Of a DNA stretch of 64,000 nucleotides, positions 24,314 through 34,624 are shown piece by piece. The stretch comes from Salinibacter grassmerensis. Its GTDB lineage: Bacteria; Bacteroidota; Rhodothermia; Rhodothermales; Salinibacteraceae. The stretch is taken from contig NZ_CAMTTF010000005.1 in NCBI RefSeq assembly GCF_947077765.1, positions 119,501 to 183,500 on the forward strand, read 5' to 3'. A model generated the notes under the pieces. The model saw only the letters and a program-made list of their open reading frames with translations, was not told where the DNA came from and searched no databases. Numbering within the stretch: the first letter of the stretch is position 1; each line of letters opens with the position of its first letter. The position numbers and the translations under genes were made by a program.

Positions 24314-26965
24314 TCAGGGCCGCTCGCTCGCAGGTGCTTCTTGCTGAAGGGGCGTCACGTTCGGGCGGTCTCGCCCGTCGCCCAAGAGGTGTTCGGCGAA
24401 GTACTCGGCCCGGAGCCAGAACCAGTAGTCGCCCATGCTGCCGTACCCGTGCCGCTGGCCGGGGAAGACGAAGAGGTCGAACCGCTTGCCGGCCTCAATC
24501 AGCGCCTTCGCCATCCGGTAGGTGTTGGCCGGGTGCACGTTGTTATCGATTGTGCCCGTCGTTAGCAGAAGGTCGCCCTCCAGGTTGCCGGCGAGCTCCG
24601 AGTTTTTTCCGACGGAGATGTCGAAAGACACCTCTCCGGAGTCGTTCTCGGTCGGCTCCACACCGTGATGCGTCTCCGACCACCAGCGGTTGTACACGTT
24701 GTTCTCGTGGTTGCCGGAGGAGGCGACACCTACGTCGAACACGTCCGGATACTGTAGCAGGGATGTCGTCGTCAAAAAGCCGCCGCCGGAGTGCCCGTAG
24801 ATGCCCACACGATCCCCGTCGATGAAGTCGTGACGGGCCGCGAGCTGCTCAATCGTGGCCTTCTTGTCCGCGAGCGGATAGTCCCGCAGGTTGCCGTAGC
24901 CGTAGGTGTGGTACCACCGCGAGCGGTCGGGGTGGCCGCCCCGGTGCCCCGCCACCACCACGATAAAGCCCAGCTGGGCGAGGCCGACCTCGTCCCCGCT
25001 CGGGGCAAAGGCCTTCGGCACCGCCTCCGTCTGCGGGCCCGGATAGACGTAGGTGATGACCGGATACTCCTTCTCCGGATCGAAGTCGAACGGCTTGTAC
25101 ATCACGCCGTGGAGGTCCGTCACCCCGTCGGCGGCCGTCACCGAAAAGGGCTCCGGCATCTGCCAGCCCGCCTCGTTCAGGCTGCTCAGGTCGGCCGTCT
25201 GCAGCTCCGTCACCACCTCTCCCTTGGCGTCTCGGAGGACGGCCTGGGGCGCCGTATCCACCCGGCTGTGGTTGTCGACGAAGAACCGGGCCGACTCGTT
25301 CATCGCCACACTGTGGTCGGCGTCGCCGGGATTCACCAGCTCGGCGCCCGACCCGTCCAGCGCAACCCGGTAGAGATGATCGTAGTACGGGTCCTCCCCG
25401 TCCTCCCGGCCGTTGCCGGAGACGTAGACGACGCCCTCCTCCTCGTCAATCGCCTCCACCGCATCGACGTGCCAGTCGCCCGCGGTGAGCTGCTCCTTCA
25501 CCGTGCCGTCCGGCCCATAGCGGTACAGGTGCGACCACCCGTCCCGCTCGGACAGCCAGAGCACGTCGCCGTCGGACAGCAGTTCGGGGCGTTGCGTGTG
25601 GAAGTACTTGTTGAACCGCTCCTCGACGACAGTCCGCGTCACCTCGCCCGTCTCGGCGTCGGCCACGCGCAGATCGGCCTCCGTGCGGTCGCGACTGTGG
25701 CGCTCGTACCAGAGCTCACCGGATCCCTCCGAGAGCCACACCCGGCGGCGCGGCGCCTCGGAGCCGGGATAGCGAAACTGCCGGTCGTCGATGATCGAGA
25801 GGCTCTGATCGGTCCAGCTCGTATCCGTGACCCGGGTTTTCTCCAGTGCCTCCAGGTCGTAGACCCAGAGCTCGTCGCGCCCGACGCTGTCCTCACCGGG
25901 CATCGGGTATTTGAAGGTCTCCAGCTCGGGCCGGTCGTTGCCGGTCGAGTGCACGACCCACAGCTCCTCGACATCGCGCAGGTCCGACCGGACGAGAGCA
26001 AAGCGGCGGGAATCCTTCGCCCAGGAGATGTCGACCGCCTTGCGCTCTCCGCGCTCCTCCTGCTTCTCCTGGTCCGTTTGCCCCCGTCCGTCGTTGTTGG
26101 CCGCGTAGCTGTAGTACTTCTCCCCGTCCTCGGTAAGCCGCGTCTCGTCGAGGTCGAGCTCCTCGACGGCTTCCTCCGCGTCTTCTCCGTCCTCACCCCG
26201 GCGGGCATCGAGCACCTTCTCGTACGCCTCACCGGACATCATCCAGAGGTCGTAGTTGCGGGCAAAGACGACCGTCTCACCGTCCGGGGAGACATTGGCC
26301 CAGCCGGGATGGTCATCCGGCTCTTCGTAGTCCTCGAGCTCACGAAGCGTCTGGGTCGTGACGTCGTACTCGAAATGGAAGACCTTCTGCTCGGTCTCCT
26401 CGTCCGCCCCAGCGTCCTCTATGTCTTGCTCTTGCTGCTGCTCGTCGACCTCGTCCTCCACCTTCTGGGAGGAGGTCACGTCGAACTGAAGGGTGTTTTC
26501 GTCGACGAAGCGGATGTTCTCGATGGGCAGGTGCTTGGCGTCCCACGGGTCCTGCGTGATGCGCGTGAGCTCGGACGCCAGGCGCTCACGGTCGAACAGC
26601 TCTCGCTGCGTGCCGTCCTCGGGGTCGACGATCCAGTAGCGCGTGCCCTCGGCAGTTTCGAAGTCGTACCAGAACCCCTCTCGGCCCTCGATCCACTGCG
26701 GATCGACGGTCAGGTCGTAGGCCATGTCCTCGATCTTGTACGGGGCAAAGCGCTCGGCGAGCTCGTAGTTGGCCGCCCCTGGACCGCCGACGCGGCCCTC
26801 CTCATCGGCGGCCTCTTGCCCGAACGCGGGCGCCGCGGGTCGCACCGCGAGCACGGCCCCCAACACCGCGCCGGTAAGGAGCAACAAACGCGTGGATAAA
26901 TGAGCAGGCGAGCGACGGGAGGGGAGGAAACCCCAAACGATCGAGAGATTCATCGACGACAACAC
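24314..26965 (-). CDS. S9 family (dipeptidyl-peptidase IV-like) secreted serine peptidase
   Basis: The 883-residue protein has a signal peptide (LLLLTGAVLGAVLAVRPAAPAFGQ), an N-terminal beta-propeller region (about residues 100-600) and a C-terminal alpha/beta-hydrolase peptidase domain. The catalytic triad can be placed: Ser726 in GHSGGGF, Asp807 in GTIDNNVHP and His839 in GQRHGYG. The Ser-Asp-His spacing (81 and 32 residues) matches the DPP IV family closely. A strongly acidic low-complexity insert (near 190-210) fits a halophile. It likely cleaves peptides in the periplasm. The start could also be the ATG four codons later. Confidence 0.93.
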   Translation of the reverse strand: MLSSMNLSIVWGFLPSRRSPAHLSTRLLLLTGAVLGAVLAVRPAAPAFGQEAADEEGRVGGPGAANYELAERFAPYKIEDMAYDLTVDPQWIEGREGFWYDFETAEGTRYWIVDPEDGTQRELFDRERLASELTRITQDPWDAKHLPIENIRFVDENTLQFDVTSSQKVEDEVDEQQQEQDIEDAGADEETEQKVFHFEYDVTTQTLRELEDYEEPDDHPGWANVSPDGETVVFARNYDLWMMSGEAYEKVLDARRGEDGEDAEEAVEELDLDETRLTEDGEKYYSYAANNDGRGQTDQEKQEERGERKAVDISWAKDSRRFALVRSDLRDVEELWVVHSTGNDRPELETFKYPMPGEDSVGRDELWVYDLEALEKTRVTDTSWTDQSLSIIDDRQFRYPGSEAPRRRVWLSEGSGELWYERHSRDRTEADLRVADAETGEVTRTVVEERFNKYFHTQRPELLSDGDVLWLSERDGWSHLYRYGPDGTVKEQLTAGDWHVDAVEAIDEEEGVVYVSGNGREDGEDPYYDHLYRVALDGSGAELVNPGDADHSVAMNESARFFVDNHSRVDTAPQAVLRDAKGEVVTELQTADLSSLNEAGWQMPEPFSVTAADGVTDLHGVMYKPFDFDPEKEYPVITYVYPGPQTEAVPKAFAPSGDEVGLAQLGFIVVVAGHRGGHPDRSRWYHTYGYGNLRDYPLADKKATIEQLAARHDFIDGDRVGIYGHSGGGFLTTTSLLQYPDVFDVGVASSGNHENNVYNRWWSETHHGVEPTENDSGEVSFDISVGKNSELAGNLEGDLLLTTGTIDNNVHPANTYRMAKALIEAGKRFDLFVFPGQRHGYGSMGDYWFWLRAEYFAEHLLGDGRDRPNVTPLQQEAPASERP

Positions 26966-27191
26966 AGAATCGAAGAGAAGCTACAGAAACAGGATGTGGG
27001 CCGAGGGCCGCGCACAATCTACATGAGAGCCTCCTCAGAATGCAACCGCCGACGCGCGCCGTCCATCCACCGCACCGGTCTCCGAATCAGTCACGCCGGT
27101 AGCCCACGGGGGCGAACCTGCCTCAGACCCCGGGCCCTGACAGCCGAGACGCACAGCAGCATCGCCGCGTCGCTGCCCTCTGTGCCCGTTC

Positions 27192-28085
<894 letters not shown>

Positions 28086-28153
28086 GCGGGACTGTGGGTT
28101 TGTGCAGATGAGAATGCGTCGAGCGGACGCGTCGCCGTCCAGTGAGGGGCCGT

Positions 28154-29251
28154 CTATGACTGTGGCGGCGCTGCGCCCGTGAACCAGCGGCGCAGGACCT
28201 GTTCGGCGGGCTTGCCCTGCGGGGTGAAGGCGGTTGGCCCCTCCACCTCGGCCGGCGGGTGCCACTTCCAGACAATGCCGCCCTTCAGCCAGGGCGCCCG
28301 GCCCACGGTGGACAGGAAGGCCTGGTAGCAGCGAGCCTGGAGGGATGGGTCGGGCGCCGCGCCGTCGTCGCGCTCCGGCCACTCCCAGGGCCGCGCCGCC
28401 GCCCCTTCAGCACTCCGGTAGCCGACCTCCGTCAGGAGCACGGGGCGCCCGGTGCGCTCGTGGATCTTGGCCAGGGCCGCCCGGTGGGACCCCCATCCTG
28501 CCTGGAGCATCTCGAGCGACGGGTCCGCGGCGTCTGTAAGCGGGAAGTAGGCCTGCACGCCGACGTAGTCGAGGACCTCCCAGAACTGGACGTTCTCGTA
28601 CGCCTCGTGCCAGTTGGCCGCGTAGGTGAGGTTTCCGTCGTAGACGGTGCGGGCCTCCTCCGCGAGGGCCCGCCAGAAGGCAGGGCGCTCGGTCGCCGAC
28701 CGGGTAAGTTCGGTCCCCAGCACGAGCGCATCGGCGTCCACCTCCGCGGCGAGGCGGGCGTAGAGCATGAGAAAGCGGCGGTAGTCGGCCTCCCATTCCG
28801 CCCACCCGGACTCGGTATCGAAGCCGATGTCGCTCCGGTCCTGGGCCGCATCGTACCCCCCCACCCAGAGGTGCGGCTTTAGGATGACGCCCATCCCCAG
28901 CGCGTCGGCCTGGCGGGCGAGGGTGCGGATGCCGCGGTGCGACTCGCTGTACCAGCCGTCGCCCGTGTCGGCCCGGACGGTGGGCGCGTCGGGCGCCTTC
29001 TGCCACCCGAATGCCACCAAGGTAAGGTGCGTCACGCCCAGGTCGCGGAGCCGCACGAGCAGGCTGGAGTCGGGGCGGGTTCGGGCATCCAGCGTCACGG
29101 AGCGCACGTCGAAGACGGGCTCCGACGGCGAAAGCGTATCGGCGGTCGCCGACGGGGCCCCATCCGTGGTACCACACCCGGCGCCGCCGGCGAAGAGCAC
29201 GCCGAAGGCGAGCCCAGTCGCGAGACACAGGCAGTGAAGAGGCTGGCGCAC
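28154..29251 (-). CDS. GH113-like (beta-mannanase-type) glycosidase lipoprotein
   Basis: The 365-residue protein has a lipoprotein-type signal (GLAFGVLFAGGAGC, Cys26, with a non-standard lipobox). A TIM-barrel domain resembling glycoside hydrolase family 113 follows: GVTHLTLVAFGWQ, GMGVILKPHLWVGGYD, VLGTELTRS with the likely acid/base Glu, NLTYAANWHEAYENVQFWEVLDYVGVQAYFP, and PVLLTEVGYRS with the likely nucleophile Glu. GH113 enzymes hydrolyse beta-mannans, but several GH113-like proteins have unknown substrates. It is upstream of menB on the same strand and divergent from the L-2-hydroxyglutarate oxidase gene. Confidence 0.8.
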   Translation of the reverse strand: MRQPLHCLCLATGLAFGVLFAGGAGCGTTDGAPSATADTLSPSEPVFDVRSVTLDARTRPDSSLLVRLRDLGVTHLTLVAFGWQKAPDAPTVRADTGDGWYSESHRGIRTLARQADALGMGVILKPHLWVGGYDAAQDRSDIGFDTESGWAEWEADYRRFLMLYARLAAEVDADALVLGTELTRSATERPAFWRALAEEARTVYDGNLTYAANWHEAYENVQFWEVLDYVGVQAYFPLTDAADPSLEMLQAGWGSHRAALAKIHERTGRPVLLTEVGYRSAEGAAARPWEWPERDDGAAPDPSLQARCYQAFLSTVGRAPWLKGGIVWKWHPPAEVEGPTAFTPQGKPAEQVLRRWFTGAAPPQS

Positions 29252-29475
29252 GGGACGGAGGACGCTGATTCGAAGACACGCCGTCTAAACTCTCCGCGGG
29301 CTCGGGTGTTGCCTCCTTGGTAGCCCTCTGTCGCTCCCGCCCGGCAGACCGATGGGCACTCGTCGCGGGGCGCCACGCACTTTTCAGTTTGCTTCGTCTT
29401 TGTACCTTGAGGAACACGTCCTCGGGGCCGTCCGGGGGCGCCTCACGGTCTTCTCACAGCATCGATCGTTGCCGT

Positions 29476-30714
29476 ATGCCGACCTACGACGTTGCAATCA
29501 TTGGGGGCGGAATCGTGGGCCTCGCCACGGCCTACCGCCTCACGGAGCAGTACCCCGACGCGGCCGTCACCATACTGGAGAAGGAAGACCGGGTGGCGGC
29601 CCATCAGACGAGCCACAACTCCGGGGTCATTCACTCGGGCATCTTTTACGAACCCGGCTCGCTGAAGGCGGAGAACTGCCGGACCGGCAAGCGCGCCCTC
29701 GTCGAGTTTTGCGAGCGCGAGGGCGTGGACTACGAAATGTGTGGCAAGGTCATCGTGGCCACCGACGAGAGTGAGGTGCCCGAACTGGAGCGAATCGAAG
29801 CGAAGGGCCATCAGAACCAGGTGGACTGTACCCGCATCGGCCCGGAGCGCCTGCACGAGTTGGAGCCCCACGTGCAGGGCGTGGCGGGGCTCCACGTGCC
29901 GGCGGCCGGCATCGTCGACTACGAGGCAGCGGCCGAGGCCCTGGCGGATCGCGTCGAGGCCCGCGGGCACCCGATCCAGACCGGGGCTGCCGTGCGCGAC
30001 CTGCACGTGACCCCGAACCACGTGACGGTCGACACCACGACCGGCGCCGTCCAGGCCCGCCACGCCGTTAATTGCGCCGGCCTCTACGCCGACCGCATCG
30101 CCGAGATGAGCGGCCAGGACCTGGACACGAAGATCGTGCCGTTTCGCGGCGAGTACTACGAGCTCGTGCCGGAGCGGCGGTCCCTCTGCGAGCGCCTCGT
30201 CTATCCGGTGCCCGACCCGGCCTTCCCGTTCCTGGGGGTTCACTTTACCCCGACGGTCGACGGGCGCGTGGAGTGTGGACCGACTGCCGTTCTCGCATTC
30301 GCCCGCGAGGGGTACGGCCTCACGAACATTGACTGGGGGGAGCTCCTGGAGATTCTCACGTATCCGGGCTTCCAGAAATTGTCCGCGCGCCACTGGCGAA
30401 AGGGCCTCCGCGAGTTGCTTCAGTCCATGAGCAAGCGGGTCTACCTGCGGGCCGCCCGCCAGCTCATCCCCGAGGTGCAACGGAGCGACTTCACCGCCCC
30501 GTGGGCCGGGGTGCGGGCCCAGGCCCTTCGGCGCGACGGCACCCTCGTCGACGACTTCCTGATCCGGGAAACCGACCGGGTCGTGAACGTCATCAACGCC
30601 GCCTCGCCCGCCGCGACCTCGGCGCTCAACATCGGGGCGCTCATCGTGGAGAACCATTTGGACGATCGGTTGACGGACCTCCACATTTCAGGCGGGGCTC
30701 TGGAGAGTGGGTAA
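29476..30714 (+). CDS. lhgO: L-2-hydroxyglutarate oxidase
   Basis: LhgO is an FAD enzyme that oxidises L-2-hydroxyglutarate to 2-oxoglutarate, feeding electrons to the quinone pool. The 412-residue sequence opens with the dinucleotide-binding motif YDVAIIGGGIVGLATAYRL and contains HQTSHNSGVIHSGIFYEPGS, FRGEYYELVP, VHFTPTVDGRVECGPTAVLA and a C-terminal VNAASPAATSALNIG-like segment, all characteristic of LhgO. The ATG at 29476 is six codons before the FAD motif. The menaquinone gene menB is close by on the other strand, which fits a quinone-linked enzyme. Confidence 0.93.
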   Translation: MPTYDVAIIGGGIVGLATAYRLTEQYPDAAVTILEKEDRVAAHQTSHNSGVIHSGIFYEPGSLKAENCRTGKRALVEFCEREGVDYEMCGKVIVATDESEVPELERIEAKGHQNQVDCTRIGPERLHELEPHVQGVAGLHVPAAGIVDYEAAAEALADRVEARGHPIQTGAAVRDLHVTPNHVTVDTTTGAVQARHAVNCAGLYADRIAEMSGQDLDTKIVPFRGEYYELVPERRSLCERLVYPVPDPAFPFLGVHFTPTVDGRVECGPTAVLAFAREGYGLTNIDWGELLEILTYPGFQKLSARHWRKGLRELLQSMSKRVYLRAARQLIPEVQRSDFTAPWAGVRAQALRRDGTLVDDFLIRETDRVVNVINAASPAATSALNIGALIVENHLDDRLTDLHISGGALESG

Positions 30715-30822
30715 TCACCGCTTTCCCTGCCCGGCGCACCGGTACGGGGCCTCGTAACTGTAAAGGCGTAGCCGGAACACATGGCCCCGCGTGCTTGCCC
30801 TTTCCCCCTCCCCCGCAACCTC

Positions 30823-31383
30823 ATGGCCTGGATCGACGTCATTGACCCCGCGGACGCCACCGGCGACCTGAAGGCCCTCTACGACACGATCGCCGAAAAG
30901 CGGGGCAAGGTCTCCAACGTCCTGACGGTACACAGCCAGAACCCCGCGGCGCTGAAGGAGCACCTTGACCTCTACGACGCCGTCCTGTTTGGGTCCTCTC
31001 CCCTGAGCCGGGCCGACCGCGAGGCGATCGCCGTGGTCGTCTCCGCCGCCAACGAATGCGACTATTGTGTACGGCACCACGCCGAGGCACTCCAGGCCTA
31101 CTGGCGCGACGAGGATCGCGTACACCAGTTGGCCGACGACTACACCGCGCTCAACGACCTCGACGATCGGCTCCGCACGGCGTGCGCCATGGCCGAGAAG
31201 CTGACCACCGCTCCCGGCGCCATGGCCGAGGCGGACGTGCACACCCTGCGCGACGTCGGGTGGTCCGACCGTGCCGTGCTCGACATTGTGCTCGTGACGT
31301 CGTACTTCAACTTCGTGAACCGCATCACCAATGGCCTCGGCGTGGAGGCAACCGAGGACGAAGCGACCGGCTACAACTACTGA
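30823..31383 (+). CDS. AhpD-like / carboxymuconolactone-decarboxylase-family protein
   Basis: The 186-residue protein is a CMD-fold member with the peroxidase-type active site ECDYCVRHH (Cys79, Cys82, His86), matching the AhpD E-x-CxxC-x3-H pattern. AhpD-like proteins reduce peroxiredoxin partners or disulfides. The surrounding helices (LSRADREAIAVVVSAAN and YFNFVNRITNGLGVE) are as in uncharacterised peroxidase-related proteins of about 190 residues. It follows lhgO by 108 bases. A related gene lies at 33071. The start at 30823 (MAWIDVI) is preferred over an upstream in-frame ATG at 30781. Confidence 0.85.
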   Translation: MAWIDVIDPADATGDLKALYDTIAEKRGKVSNVLTVHSQNPAALKEHLDLYDAVLFGSSPLSRADREAIAVVVSAANECDYCVRHHAEALQAYWRDEDRVHQLADDYTALNDLDDRLRTACAMAEKLTTAPGAMAEADVHTLRDVGWSDRAVLDIVLVTSYFNFVNRITNGLGVEATEDEATGYNY

Positions 31384-32340
31384 TTTTCCTTGTCCCGGCC
31401 GGGCCCCCATCCATACATGTCGCCTCTACGGCCTCCAGGCCCCCGCTCCGCGTGGGGCCCCCGAGCCAGACCTCTTTGTGGCAAGACCCACGCGGCACCG
31501 CCCGCGGACGCCGAGTACCGAGCCACGGTGTTCGTCTCCGAATGCATCCCCCGACGCCGGCTTGATTGTGCCCCGTATGGTTCTTGTGGGCACGTTTCCG
31601 GGCCGTTCGTCAACCACGCGGGGGCATCCAGGCTGATAGTAAACCGACAACGAAGGGTCTATCAGGGCATCTCAGCGTCACACTCCTCGTGATGGTCTGC
31701 GGGGGACCGCTCCCGCTCTTTGGGCGGAGCGCCCCCGCGTACCATCCCGAAACGATCCGCCCTGACTTCGCCGCATATACCCAACAGGCGCCGAATCGCG
31801 CCTTTGCCTCAGGTCGTGACGGATGGGGAGGCGCCCACAGACAGCCGTCTCCCCAAAAAGCCTGGAGCATTGCCCTCTCCAACTGCCGAGAATTTGTGGA
31901 TCAGTGTGTCGTGATCGCCGAGAACGACGAGATTGTACGCCCCGAGGATCTGTTCCCCGACGCCTCCGGCCATTCCTCCGCACTGGAGTCCCCGACGGAG
32001 TGGTCCGGGAAACTGTCTTTCTCCTCGCTATGGTCGGCCTCGCAGTACTCGTGGGCGGCACCGTCTTTTCCAGGCGGTACCCACTGCATCTGTTTTCCAC
32101 CGGTCTCTCCGATGGCGGGAACGGCTCTTCAACCGTTTCGAAGTCAACTGAAGGAGCACGGGCCCTACACCGTGACGCCTGGGGGACGGCCCTTCGAGTG
32201 TCTCCCTGAGCAGAGGGCGCACGCTCCCTCGCAGCTCTACGGACGATCCCGGCACCACACGCATCATAGGAACCGCACTCAACACCTGCACGTCCACTGC
32301 CGTGGAGCTTACTGACTGGTAAATCAAAATCGCGGCCGAC
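31384..32340. pseudogene. Gene-free 957-bp stretch with a possible decayed regulator remnant
   Basis: No intact gene is evident. At 31863-31960 the plus-strand frame reads NCREFVDQCVVIAEN followed by DEIVRPEDLFP. This resembles the end of the AAA+ domain of NtrC-type sigma-54 activators (WPGNVREL...ERAVVLA...I.PEDLP), with a few residues missing. About 40 bases further on, in a different frame (32003-32077), is a hydrophobic FLLAMVGLAVLVGGTVF segment. The pattern could be a frameshifted relic, but the match is short and may be chance. Confidence 0.25.
32308..32323. promoter_or_regulatory. Predicted TetR operator (site 1)
   Basis: The dyad TTAC-TGACTG-GTAA (32309-32322), with flanking C and A, ends 18 bases before the TetR ATG. 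It shares TTACnnACTnGTAA with the site at 32992-33005 upstream of the AhpD-like gene. It is likely an autoregulatory operator. Confidence 0.6.
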
Positions 32341-32934
32341 ATGCAGACCCCATCCAGCGCGCCGACAGAATCTGACACTACCGCCAATCAGATTCTCGAC
32401 GTGGCCGAGGCGCATATCCAGCGCCGCGGGTACAACGCCGTCAGTTACGGGGACCTCGCCGACGAACTGGATCTCACCACGGCGGCCATTCACTATCACT
32501 TTCCCTCGAAGGCCGACCTCGGACAGGCACTGGTGCGCCGGTACCGCCAGGGGAGCCTCCAGAAACGAGCGGCATTCGACGAGCAGCACGCGGCTCTCCG
32601 CGAGCGGCTCCTGGCGTACGTCGATCTCTTTTCGGGCATCATGGAGGACGGTGGGCTCTGCCTCTGCGGGATTCTTGCGGCCGACGCGGAGACGCTTCCG
32701 AACGAGGTGCGCCAGGAGGTCCAGCAATTCTTTGCCGAACAAGAAGACTGGCTCACGACGATCATCGGGGCCGGCACAACCAGCGGGGCGGGCCTGCAGG
32801 GCTGCACCTCTCCCCGAGACGTGGCCCGCGTGCTCCTGGCCGCGGTTGAAGGCGCCATGCTCACGACCCCACATCGGGATCCGGAGACGTACGCCGACAC
32901 GCTCCGCCGTCTCGTCGACTCGATTGTAACGTAG
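32341..32934 (+). CDS. TetR/AcrR-family repressor, possibly cysteine-based sensor
   Basis: The 197-residue regulator has a TetR helix-turn-helix N-domain (residues 15-62: ILDVAEAHIQRRGYNAVSYGDLA then LDLTTAAIHYHFPSKADLG). Its ligand domain has an unusual Cys pair in GGLCLCGILAAD (Cys107, Cys109) plus Cys155. Cysteines at this position are found in some TetR regulators that sense electrophiles or oxidants. The downstream gene encodes an AhpD-like CxxC protein and two MsrA genes follow, so a redox-sensing role is a reasonable inference. Matching dyads lie just upstream of this gene and of the AhpD-like gene. Confidence 0.88.
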   Translation: MQTPSSAPTESDTTANQILDVAEAHIQRRGYNAVSYGDLADELDLTTAAIHYHFPSKADLGQALVRRYRQGSLQKRAAFDEQHAALRERLLAYVDLFSGIMEDGGLCLCGILAADAETLPNEVRQEVQQFFAEQEDWLTTIIGAGTTSGAGLQGCTSPRDVARVLLAAVEGAMLTTPHRDPETYADTLRRLVDSIVT

Positions 32935-32990
32935 CCGGCAGCTCTTCCACCGACGAACGGAAGAGGAAACCTCTCGTTGCCCTGAGTGTG

Positions 32991-33006
32991 CTTACCTACT
33001 AGTAAG
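32991..33006. promoter_or_regulatory. Predicted TetR operator (site 2)
   Basis: The dyad TTAC-CTACTA-GTAA (32992-33005), flanked by C and G, lies 65 bases before the AhpD-like gene at 33071. The shared sequence with site 1 suggests that the TetR protein encoded between them represses both genes. Confidence 0.6.
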
Positions 33007-33070
33007 TATATTGGTGAAGACGCTCCGATACCCGCGCACACGTCCACAAATTCATTCCTCTAACCGCGTT

Positions 33071-33595
33071 ATGGCTACGACCACCGCTGAAGAGACTGCC
33101 ACCGAACAGGTGCACGAGAAGGCTGAGCAGGCGCTCGGCTTCGTGCCCAACCTCATCACAGAAATCACGGGGGAGAACCCCGCCGTCGCGGACGCTTACC
33201 TGACCGCCACGGGCATCGTGGAGGACGGGGGTGTCCTTTCCGGCGCCGAGCAGCAGGCCGTCGTTCTCGCCGCGTCCAGCTACAACGATTGCCACTACTG
33301 CACGAAGGCCCACGCTGTAGCCGGCCAGCAGGCTGGGCTCGACGCCGAGACGACCGAAACGATCAACGAGGGCGGCCTTCCGTCCGATGATCGCCTGAAG
33401 AGCCTCGTCCGCGCCACGCGCCGCATCCTCGGCAAGCGCGGCTGGCTCTCCGACGCCGACGAGGCGGAATTCGCCGATCTTGGCCTGGAGCGGCCGGAAC
33501 TCTACGAGATTGTTGCGCTCGTCGGCATCAAGACGATCAGCAACTACGTAAACCACATTGCCGACACAGAAGTCGACGAACCGTTTCAGGCATAA
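33071..33595 (+). CDS. AhpD-like / carboxymuconolactone-decarboxylase-family protein
   Basis: This is a 174-residue CMD-family protein with the redox motif YNDCHYCTKAH (Cys74, Cys77, His81). The N-terminus (AEQALGFVPNLITEITGENPAVADAYL) is typical of the alkylhydroperoxidase-like subfamily regulated by TetR proteins. It is preceded by a TetR-operator-like dyad and followed by a strong terminator at 33677, so it is its own transcription unit. It probably acts in peroxide or electrophile defence, although the substrate is unknown. Confidence 0.87.
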   Translation: MATTTAEETATEQVHEKAEQALGFVPNLITEITGENPAVADAYLTATGIVEDGGVLSGAEQQAVVLAASSYNDCHYCTKAHAVAGQQAGLDAETTETINEGGLPSDDRLKSLVRATRRILGKRGWLSDADEAEFADLGLERPELYEIVALVGIKTISNYVNHIADTEVDEPFQA

Positions 33596-33676
33596 GTCCA
33601 AGTCCTGACACGTTGCGTCGGAAGCCACTTGACGCCCCCACCAAGACGGCGGCGATGAATCGCCGCCGACCGAGTG

Positions 33677-33715
33677 CGCCGGCCCCTTCCTCTAGGAGGG
33701 GCCGGCGTTTTTGTT
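33677..33715 (+). terminator. Rho-independent terminator after the AhpD-like gene
   Basis: An 11-bp perfect stem, CGCCGGCCCCT (33677-33687) with its complement AGGGGCCGGCG (33697-33707), and a nine-base loop are followed by TTTTTGTT. This is the strongest terminator in the window. Confidence 0.93.
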
Positions 33716-33812
33716 GGGACAACGACCAATGCACACGGGCGGAAGGGACTCCGGCCGGGCCGTGCAATCAACGTCACCGCTCGCACGTTCGACGGGTAGA
33801 TCATCGTTTACG

Positions 33813-34523
33813 ATGCCGCCCCCGCCCCACGCATCGATGCAGCCGCCCCCGATGGACCAGACGGCCCCCGAAGCGACCGAGGCCACTACCGTCGCCCTTG
33901 GGTGCTTCTGGGGCGTGGAGGCCGCTTTCGGGGCGCTGGACGGCGTGGTCCGCACCACGGTCGGCTTTGCCGGAGGGCAGTCTGCCGCCCCGACGTACGC
34001 CACGATTGGGGACCACGCTGAGGCGGTACAGGTCGAGTACGATCCGGATCGGCTCCGCTACACCGCGCTCCTGGATCGCTTCTGGTCCGTGTTCGATCCG
34101 ACCCTGACGCCCGCCAAGCGTCGATACCAGCCCCTGCTCGTGCCCCAGAACCCAGAACAGATGGATCACGCGCGGGCCTCGCGGGCCGACGCCGTCGCGC
34201 AGGACGAACGGGCCGGGCGTGTCGAGATCGTTGATGATGGTGATTTTTGTGCCGCCGCACTCCGGCACCAGAAGCACGTGCTCCGCCGGTACGACGACGT
34301 GACGGCCGCACTCCGGGCCCGCCTTCCGGGCGAGCGAGCGCTGGCCCGGTCCCCCGCGGCCACACTCGCCACTGGCTACATCGGGGGCTACCGCGACCCA
34401 GCCCGCCTCGCCGACGATCGGGACCGCCTCGGGCTGCCCGACAGTGCCCTTTCGACGCTGCGGGCAGCAGCACGGCGGCACGGCAACTGGAACGTCTTCG
34501 TGCGGGCGGACCAGTCTGCGTAG
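33813..34523 (+). CDS. Divergent peptide methionine sulfoxide reductase A, copy 1
   Basis: The 236-residue MsrA-family protein repairs methionine-S-sulfoxide in the family norm. The catalytic Cys31 is in LGCFWG, followed by VRTTVGFAGG and GDHAEAVQVEYDP with the conserved Glu. The usual QGxDxGxQYRS motif is replaced by TPAKRRYQPLL, so the conserved Asp is absent although the Tyr remains. The normal AExYHQ motif reads ALRHQKH, losing Glu and Tyr. It is a diverged partner of the next gene, 101 bases away. The start at 33813 aligns with the start of that paralogue. Confidence 0.82.
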   Translation: MPPPPHASMQPPPMDQTAPEATEATTVALGCFWGVEAAFGALDGVVRTTVGFAGGQSAAPTYATIGDHAEAVQVEYDPDRLRYTALLDRFWSVFDPTLTPAKRRYQPLLVPQNPEQMDHARASRADAVAQDERAGRVEIVDDGDFCAAALRHQKHVLRRYDDVTAALRARLPGERALARSPAATLATGYIGGYRDPARLADDRDRLGLPDSALSTLRAAARRHGNWNVFVRADQSA

Positions 34524-34624
34524 CGCCGGCGCTTCTCCCTCTCATCTCCGTGGCCTCGTCGACCTCTCGCCGGGACCGCCGCGGTGGTTTCTCGTATTTT
34601 ATTGCCTATCCCTCCCCATTCCCC

